From: Nymphaea colorata
Taxonomy: Eukaryota; Streptophyta; Magnoliopsida; Nymphaeales; Nymphaeaceae
Direction of reading: 5' to 3'
DNA length: 64,000 bases
NCBI RefSeq assembly: GCF_008831285.2
Contig: NC_045146.1
Span: 4,536,972 to 4,600,971 of the forward strand
The notes beneath the pieces were generated by a model. It was given only the letters and a program-made list of their open reading frames with translations, did not search any database and was not told where the DNA came from. Positions 56,593 through 64,000 of this stretch are shown here, piece after piece. Both the position numbers and the translations under genes were made by a program. Every line of letters starts with the position of its first letter. Positions within the stretch are counted from its first letter, which is position 1.

Positions 56593-59500
56593 TAATTCTG
56601 TTAATCAGAACTTCAAAATTCTAACTCATTCATATTCAAGAATCTTATACTTTGTAATCTTTAACTCATTATTCCCAAAATGCTATATGAGAACTATGTA
56701 ATCCTTATAATGCTCTCCCAATTCATGTCACTTATTTGTTTGAATCATGTGGAGTTGATGTCCCTTATTTTTCAATGAAAGCTTGTTATCTTAATTTTCT
56801 ATATTTTGAATAGGAGATTGAAAACCCAAAACAAAGCCAGAAACGTATCATATATGGAGGATTCAACCTGATACCCATTTAATCCTATGCTTGGATCGGC
56901 CAAACAACTAATAGGCTAGGTAATGACCCCATTGATAATTGATTGGGCCTGCTGATGCTTTAAGGCTGATTGTTGGGTTGAACTGATACCCACCCCTAAT
57001 CAACACTAAATTGACTTTATATGTTAAGTAGCAATAATAATAACAAAAAGTAAGGCATAAACAAAAAAGAAATTCAAGAAGAAAAGATTAATTAATCACT
57101 TCAAATGTATTTCATAGTCACTGGTGAGCAGTCAACAACCAGCAATCATACACTGCACCCTCATGTTGTTCCTTGTGAATACAAGTGTTCCATGCTAGGA
57201 GTAAAGCATAAATATATAATGATTAGGCAAAACATTACAAGAAGTAGATGCTAACAAAATATTCTTGACCATTTCAATATTTGAAGAGAAAATCCATGCT
57301 ACAATGTTGTCATATTACCAAATTATGACAATAAAGTCAGGCAACCAACATGTAGAGAGGACGACTATTTTTGTTTATTTGATTGCTACTTGTTACATTG
57401 TACTTTCAGATAACATTACCATATTCATGACTCCAAGCATGCAGCCTTTTCCTTATTCTCTCTCTCCCCCAGCCTACCCTAAGCCCACTTGCTGCCTCCT
57501 CTCCTTCCACAGCCCTCTACCGTCCCATCCTCCCCTCCTTTACTATTCTCCCAGGTCTCTCCATGGCCACATTCCCCTTCAGCTGATAGTTGTCCCATCG
57601 GTAGAGAGCATATACAAGTGTCATTTTACTCTATCTAGTCCCATCGTCTCCCTCCCCATGCTGCAAAGTAAGACGCAACCAAAAAAGGGGCTTTCTTTTT
57701 GCCTCAAAAGTTGACACAAGTAACAAGGGGCCTTTCCACTTACAATGCATTGGACTGTGGCCTACATGACCAGCAAGGGGAACCATGACCAGTAGGGGGC
57801 ACTGCTTTCATAGTGTGTCAACCAATGGCCAATGCAACCAACAAGGGGCTCTCTTCACACTCATATAATTTTATGCTCTCGTTGTATAAAGATTGTACTT
57901 TTTTTTGGTGCTCTGAATGTTTTCTTTACATATTAGTATTGCATGCTTTTCAATTCCTCTGTTCATATATGCTAACAGTGTCAAGCACTAATTGCTTTAT
58001 TAGTTTATCTCTACTGTCTGATAATGCTATATATTTAACATGAAAGACATCTAAAGGCAAAAACGAAATTTGGTAAGTAGAATATAATTTTTTGACCATA
58101 GAAATCAAGACTCACACAAACTTCTTGCATTTGATTGCTTTGGGCAACTTTCTAATTAACTCTTGTTGTCTCTCTTAAGTTTAACACATTTTTGTCCATT
58201 ATCAACAATTCACACTTGACTTTGTTGTTACCAAAAAGGTCATGTATTGTAACCTTTATTTATTTTTCCTTTTCAATATAGGTTTGGTTATTTGTTTAGC
58301 TTTGATTGTTTTATAACCATGAACTTCATTATTAGGTCAATTGTTTTCCTTAAGGGCTTGTTCTTTTGGGTTTCATAATTTACACATTCTTGTTTTTATT
58401 TTGATGCTCATTAATGTAAACAAATTTCATAGTCAGAGCTTTGGGGTCACATCGCCTTCACTTTACATTCAAACTCCTTTTGAGGATGATAGATTTTATA
58501 TCATTTGCTTGCAATCTTGAAGAAAAACCAATACATGAGCAATAAATGAAAGTCCTACTCAAAGAAATGGTAATTAAGTAGAAATCTTTGTGGTGTGCAG
58601 CTATTTTGAGCTACTTATTGTTGCTCCTTTGGGAAAAACAAACTTGAATTAGTGACAACTTTCAGCATAATAGCAAATCAGATGATTTTGGAATTTATCT
58701 ACCTCTTGTAGTCTCCAAAATTAAACAAAAAAAAAGTTCTTGGCAAAAACTGAAAGTAAGCCCATGATGACAGCATAAGACAGAGGTGTACAATTTTAAA
58801 TTTCTTAAATATGCCCTATTTGATTGTATCCTTGACTGAATAATATTTAGTTAATGGGTGCAATGTGGATGTTTAGAAGGCAAAAAGGGAACCAAATATA
58901 GAGAGCTTTTATGAGTATGAAAATTATGCATTTAATCCTACCTTGAATTTTTTTGTAGCACAAATAATTGTGTTTGTGACTGCTTTTAACTTTATGTCAA
59001 TTCGTTTAATCATGCTGCACAAAAATGAATCACATTTGTCAAAAGAGGAGAACTTTGGTTTTCTAAAGAACCAATTGGAAGATGCAAAAAAAAAAGAGAT
59101 ATTATAACTTAATATCAAATTAACTTGAAAAAGTGAAACTTTGTCGACATAATGATAGAGCCAAACATGCATGATGCAGTTATAAAGCTGATGATTATTT
59201 AATGAGTTTAAGTATTTAAAATACTATAAATATCAATATTAACTTTTAATAGAACAATGATTTCATGTTTCATACTTTGTTGGATGAAAACTTGAAAGAT
59301 ATACTACCATGTGCAGCTTGATGCACACAATTGTATTTACAATCAAATTATTTACAGTATTCCCTCTTTGCCATGTGTTTTTTGAGATACATGAATGGTT
59401 TTCATCTTGTTTAGCACGATAATTTTCAACTACATGTCGCATGAGGGTTTTATTTCTATGCTATTGTGAACCATTTGTTTCCATGGCATGGAGCGATGAA

Positions 59501-62177
59501 AATAAATTATCAATTTTGAGAGAATTTTTTCATAGTGATAGATTTGGACATATGTTTACTAAGCATGATTGCATAAAAGTATTACTACTAAAAATGTTTG
59601 TTATAATAGTGTTTAATGCTAGGGTGACTTGTGTCTCTAGTGAAGTGAAACTTATAGTAGTGACATTTATCATAATATAGATATCCACATAATGAATCAC
59701 TGGTCTAGATTTTACTTATACTACCACCATAAAAACATGTACCCAACATATATTTTTTCTGCTCCAAAAATATTTTGTGTTTGTTTCAAGTAGTTACTTT
59801 TGAGGTTTTCTAGGGCATTCAAGATGATAAATTATAATTTGTGCATATTTTTAATTATTTTTGGAGATAAAATGTCATGGTAACAATTGATCCTACGGTT
59901 CGGTGCTGCTATTAGTTATCTTTTTAGCAAAATTTAGGTCAACGATTATGTAGCAATTAATTGCGAGTATCATTTCTACTTTGGAGCCAACAGATTAACA
60001 TATCTAATTATGGACCTGAATTCAAGCAAAATATTCAAGCTTGGAGATAAAAATAAGTCTGCTATTTAACTATGAAAATAAGAAATTTGTCTGAATTCAA
60101 CTAAAATCTAAATCCATATTAAACAAACATGGAGGTTTTAAAGAATTTCATGATATCCTTTACATTGGGAATGTAGTTAAGTTGAACTTGATAGTGCCTA
60201 GACACAACATGAACTTGTAATTGGAAGAAGGTTTAGGACCCAACTTTTCTTACCATAGTCAAGAAAAATAAGTCTCCTCTTCTACTTGTTCTGCTTTTGC
60301 TGACAACTTCAAAGAATCCTCATTTTTAAACAAGAAATAGGCCGGCATGCATATTTTAGTATTATTTCATTTAACATGACTAATATTTCTGTACTAAACT
60401 GTGAGGTATGGATGACAATAAGCCTTCATTTGGCAATTGTAGCAAAAATAAAGGCCTATGTTAAATGAAAACAAGCAATATGATGCATGTTTTCATGATT
60501 AGTGCTAAAGGTTCCCCTTAACATCCATCACCATTTTGTACCCTAATTAACTTTATATCCATCTCAGGTCGCACTCTTCATCTCAAATTGTACGATAAAA
60601 TTTATAAATTAGTCAAAATTAGTTCAATAGCCTAGATGAGGTCAAAGTTGTCCACAATTCAAAGGTTTTTCACTTTAAACTTTTATTTTTTCAAATAATT
60701 CAGATGTATGACCATGATGTGGATCTACATTGATCCTTATGAAGTTTTCTTGCCATAAAACTTTGACCAAGTATTGATCCCAAAAACACTAAAGTCATAA
60801 TGCAAGAAAATATGAACTACAAGCTTTTTGTTCTTTTATAACACACATTTTTTGTGATGTCAATATTAATTAAAGTAACATGCCACAAAAACCCTTGGGT
60901 AGGGAAAAAATTTCGTGACGAAAAAAAAAGTACATTATCATAGTTGAATTCCTTTGTTTGTTATTGCTTGGCATAGAACATATTCCCTACAAAAAGGTGA
61001 ATGAAAAAAAATACACAAGAGAGATTAAGAGCAAAAAAGACAAGTTGGAAAAATAGTTTCAAACTGAACCTAATTAAATTCATTTTCTATAAAAAGTCAT
61101 GTATATATATATATATATATAATGCAAAGATCCTTTTTCATACACTTGTAAAAGTTTGCCAATACGAGCTTCGTATTAGAAAACAAGCAGGTTTGTATGC
61201 CATTTCATATATGCATCATTTGAAAATTTCTTCTAATTTTAATTATAACTATGATTTTCATGCAGGAAAGATACACATGAAGCACTATATATGATGATGA
61301 CAGTGTTCTCTACCAAAACCACCTGTAAAAAGGAACTTGAAACTGAAAACATATATTTATCTTTTCATTTCACTTGGCATCTCATGTTGACATTCTTGTA
61401 TAAACACTTCCATCAAACTGAGTAGTTGCTCAGGGTTCCAGGTCATCAATCACAAGATGATCTCGATATGGCTGATTTTCATATTAAGATGTGAAGAATT
61501 TGTTTGGTTTTGATATTGCATAATTTATGCTTTCTTTGTTGCTGAATTTTTAGCTTTTCCATCATTTAGGCAACTTAAATTTGGCTAGTCAGCTCCTAGG
61601 TCATTAATTTTCTTTGGTTGTGCATTTTTATTATGCACAATGTACCAGCCTAGCAAGAAATCACTTATTCAACACCAATGCTTATCTTCTCATCATATTG
61701 CAAAACATTTTCATATTTTACAGCATATAAATTACCTACTAGATGTAGTCACAACACCAAGAAGGGCAACATTGAGCTTAAGCATTGCAACTTCACCTAT
61801 ATCATGACTCATAAGATGTGACGTTCCATTAAGGAAAGTTTGTTTGATGATTCTTTAAATTAATAAAGATAGGAATCTATATTTTGAATACTTTGAATGA
61901 ATGGTTTCTAGATATGTAATGTCCAATAACCGTGTAAAGTAACATCTGTTAAAGCAAAGTAAGTTGTACCCTACCTAATATCCCAATGAAAGTGTGAGTT
62001 TTCTACTGATTGAGGATGAGTTTTCTACTGATTGAGGATTTCTAGTGGTTGAAACCTTGTAGGTCTTGCTTATGAAAGGTTGAGCTTATAGTCAAATGTT
62101 TGTAAAGTTCTTATTGTTGCTAAATTAATTGATAATTTGTTTTGTTATACATAATCAATTCCATCTTCTGCTCTTAG
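56593..62177. other. Long AT-rich stretch without recognised gene
   Basis: About 5.6 kb. Open frames at 57265-57714, 57813-58043 and 61001-61294 show no domain. At 57690-57850 the words AACAAGGGGC and ACCAG-AGGGG recur irregularly. A (TA)n lies at 61098-61121, and a 22-bp tandem duplication is listed separately. Confidence 0.3.
61995..62038. repeat. 22-bp perfect tandem duplication
   Basis: TGAGTTTTCTACTGATTGAG then GA, twice (61995-62016 and 62017-62038). Confidence 0.95.
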
Positions 62178-62263
62178 AATCTGAATATGCAAGGCTACCA
62201 GTTATATTTCAACTTGAGAGCAATGGAATAAAATTTCACGGCCCTTTATATGATAGGCTAATG
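62178..62263 (+). other. Exon-like segment, unidentified
   Basis: A good acceptor (TTCTGCTCTTAG) and donor (ATG/GTATGTT) bound 28 open codons, SEYARLPVIFQLESNGIKFH then GPLYDRLM. The string LPV-x-x-x-LE-x-NGI faintly recalls the start of the polymerase part of family A DNA polymerases, but this is a guess. Immediately downstream, after TTTAATTATAG, a GC-rich bit reads GNAEAHMLG. Confidence 0.3.
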
Positions 62264-63027
62264 GTATGTTCTTTAATTATAGGGAACGCCGAGGCGCACA
62301 TGCTGGGTAAGGTCCCCCCACCTAATTTAAAGTCAATATGTTGGCATGAGAATAGTTTTTTGCATAGCAGCTATGTTCTACTAAATCTTTAAGAATCTCT
62401 TGCATGAACAACCATTGCATACTTGAATTTTTATATGCAAATGGCAACTTTTCGATTAAAACATTTACATTTGGTGAAAATCATCAGTTTGCTTTGAAGG
62501 AAGGTTTTTATGTATTTCTAATTGTTGCTGCTGCAATTTTCATTTTTTAGGTTGCTTTCTGAATACAAGGTTCTTATTTGGAGAAATTTTGTATTTCATA
62601 ATTACTATAGATACAGATTATTGAATGTACCACAAGCGAACTAAGTTGATGATTCCATTGATTACTCAAGTTCCTTACGGTAAATGATATAAGATAACAT
62701 TTTTTTGCTTGAATCTATTTTCTAATTTTATGTTTTTTAAGTATCAAATTGATTGTTTAGGTTCAAGAAAGGCATCCTTCAATTTTTTATTTGAAGTAAC
62801 AATTAGGAAAGATTGGGCTGCTAATTGTGTATTTCAGGAAACACAAATTTATGTATTTCTAATTGTTGCTTGGGCTGCTAAATTTATGTGTTGTCTAAAT
62901 GATCATTGCCATAATCACAGCTAATTTGCTTTAGTTTAATTTATTGTTATGCATCAGAATGATTCTATTTTCTGTTCAGAAGGTAATTGTTTGCATTATT
63001 GTATCTTTAAAACATTGAAGTCTTCAG
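62264..63027. other. Stretch without recognised gene
   Basis: Contains a repeated word, TTTATGTATTTCTAATTGTT, at about 62507 and 62849, and no coding domain. Confidence 0.25.
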
Positions 63028-63116
63028 GATTTAGAGGATATGACAATGAGAGGGATCTGGATATATATTTGGATTGTTATGGAGTGGACAATGTCAGAGG
63101 CCTTTCCATTAAATAA
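63028..63116 (+). other. Exon-like segment with YGVDNVRG motif
   Basis: After GTCTTCAG the frame reads FRGYDNERDLDIYLDCYGVD then NVRGLSIK and a stop. LDxYGVDNVRG resembles a motif that follows GIY-YIG-like or small plant/viral endonuclease-type domains (YGVDNVRGGSYS). The second Gly is Leu here. No neighbouring exon was found to support it. Confidence 0.25.
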
Positions 63117-64000
63117 CTCAAGTTGAGTTATTTTCTCCTCTGTTTATGGTCTCAATAATGTAACAGCTAGCTCTTTAATGTATGTATGAGTTGGTGACCT
63201 TACTATCTTATGCTACTTCATTGATAAAAGTATGTTTGTTGTCGAAAGATTTGTTTAAAGGTAACTAATTATGTTGTTTTTCTTGTTATTATTATTTTCA
63301 TTGTTTTTACCAATCAGTTGGTTGCTTTAAATCTAGAGATGTTATTTTCTACAGTTTTGAGAGGGTGTCTCACTGTGGAACAGTATAGCACTCTTGAATA
63401 GTTTAACATATACATATTGACAAAAACAGCTGCCGTATGATAAAAAAATGACCAAAAGGATGGTGTAGATGGTACAAACACGTATATCGTAGTTTAAAAC
63501 AAAGACACTATCAAACTCTTAACTATATTTTTGAGGCATAGATAAAAATTTATCTTCACAAGTTACAACAAGAAGAACCTTAGAAATTCAAAAGGAAGAG
63601 GTAAATGAAACCATGGAACTATGTTTTCTGCAAACACCATTATCATCCCTAGAATTAGCTAAAGTTATAATGCAACTTGTAAACATTTTTTATGGTGATC
63701 AAGTGACTTATGTACACATTATTTTTGGAAAATAAAATGTTAGGGTATCTTTCTATAGTACTTTAAAAAATAGAGCAATTTTTGCCCCAATATCATTGAT
63801 TAATATTGTAAATTAGAATCTCTACACTTGCATTTGTCATTGAGCATATAATTAAAACAAATATGTTTTAGTTTTTGGTTGTAGGCACAACAACTGCATG
63901 AAGCTTGAATTTCAAAAGGACATTTGGGATATATGTGCCCCTTTATCATCAAGTTGATGAAGGTAATTATGGTTATTTTTTAGCCTTGCATTACCAAGCA
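63117..64000. other. Stretch without recognised gene
   Basis: AT-rich. Nothing recognised to the window edge. Confidence 0.25.

Noticed and set aside
57265-57714. 149-residue ORF
   Set aside because: No domain; the Pro/Ser-rich part follows a C/T-rich stretch.

Overview
The window is nuclear DNA of a flowering plant. It is AT-rich, almost gene-free, and built mainly of decayed plant retroelements (Copia LTR elements, an L1-type LINE), small TTA-flanked inverted-repeat elements (Tourist/PIF-Harbinger style), hAT-like miniature elements, tRNA-derived SINE heads, long TA/GA/TC microsatellites and many short tandem duplications. Nothing bacterial, viral or organellar was recognised. The old, stop-ridden retroelements and the near absence of genes fit an intergenic block of a medium or large angiosperm genome; the species cannot be fixed from the sequence.

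The one convincing complete gene is at about 50.27-50.68 kb on the minus strand. It encodes a small secreted signalling-peptide precursor with a signal peptide, an IDA/IDL-like core (LPKG followed by PPSGPSRKGHN) and a C-terminal SPGVGH motif. It has a TATA box and a pyrimidine-rich leader. In this sequence the frame breaks inside a run of three Gs just before the peptide core; one more G would give an 85-residue precursor. It is therefore either a fresh null allele or a homopolymer error.

Layout. 1-1.54 kb: Copia remnant (minus; gag-pre-integrase, protease, zinc knuckle, gag, primer-binding site). 2.5-10 kb: inverted-repeat elements, including two Tourist-like elements side by side sharing one TTA, and a dispersed 350-400 bp repeat pair. 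10.1-12.8 kb: second minus-strand Copia (LTR, polypurine tract, reverse-transcriptase fragment). 12.8-15.0 kb: a young 2.2 kb element with near-perfect 26-bp ends and TTA flanks, carrying spliced exons of a coiled-coil gene that resembles kinesin-12; it lies in or beside the second Copia. 18.2-18.8 kb: three phase-compatible exons of an unidentified minus-strand gene or pseudogene. 19.0-20.2 kb: plus-strand Copia with integrase and RNase H but no reverse-transcriptase core. 21-31 kb: tandem duplications, GC-rich composite DNA, a poly-C-bearing element and a 75-bp degenerate array. 33.3-35.8 kb: L1-type LINE ORF2 remnant. 36-50 kb: degenerate repeats, a TC-rich minisatellite and fold-back elements. 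53-55 kb: two hAT-like miniature elements. 55-64 kb: AT-rich DNA with a few isolated exon-like segments.

The genes do not form a pathway. The history is layered transposition (old Copia and LINE, then Tourist/hAT elements, then the exon-carrying element) around one small peptide gene.
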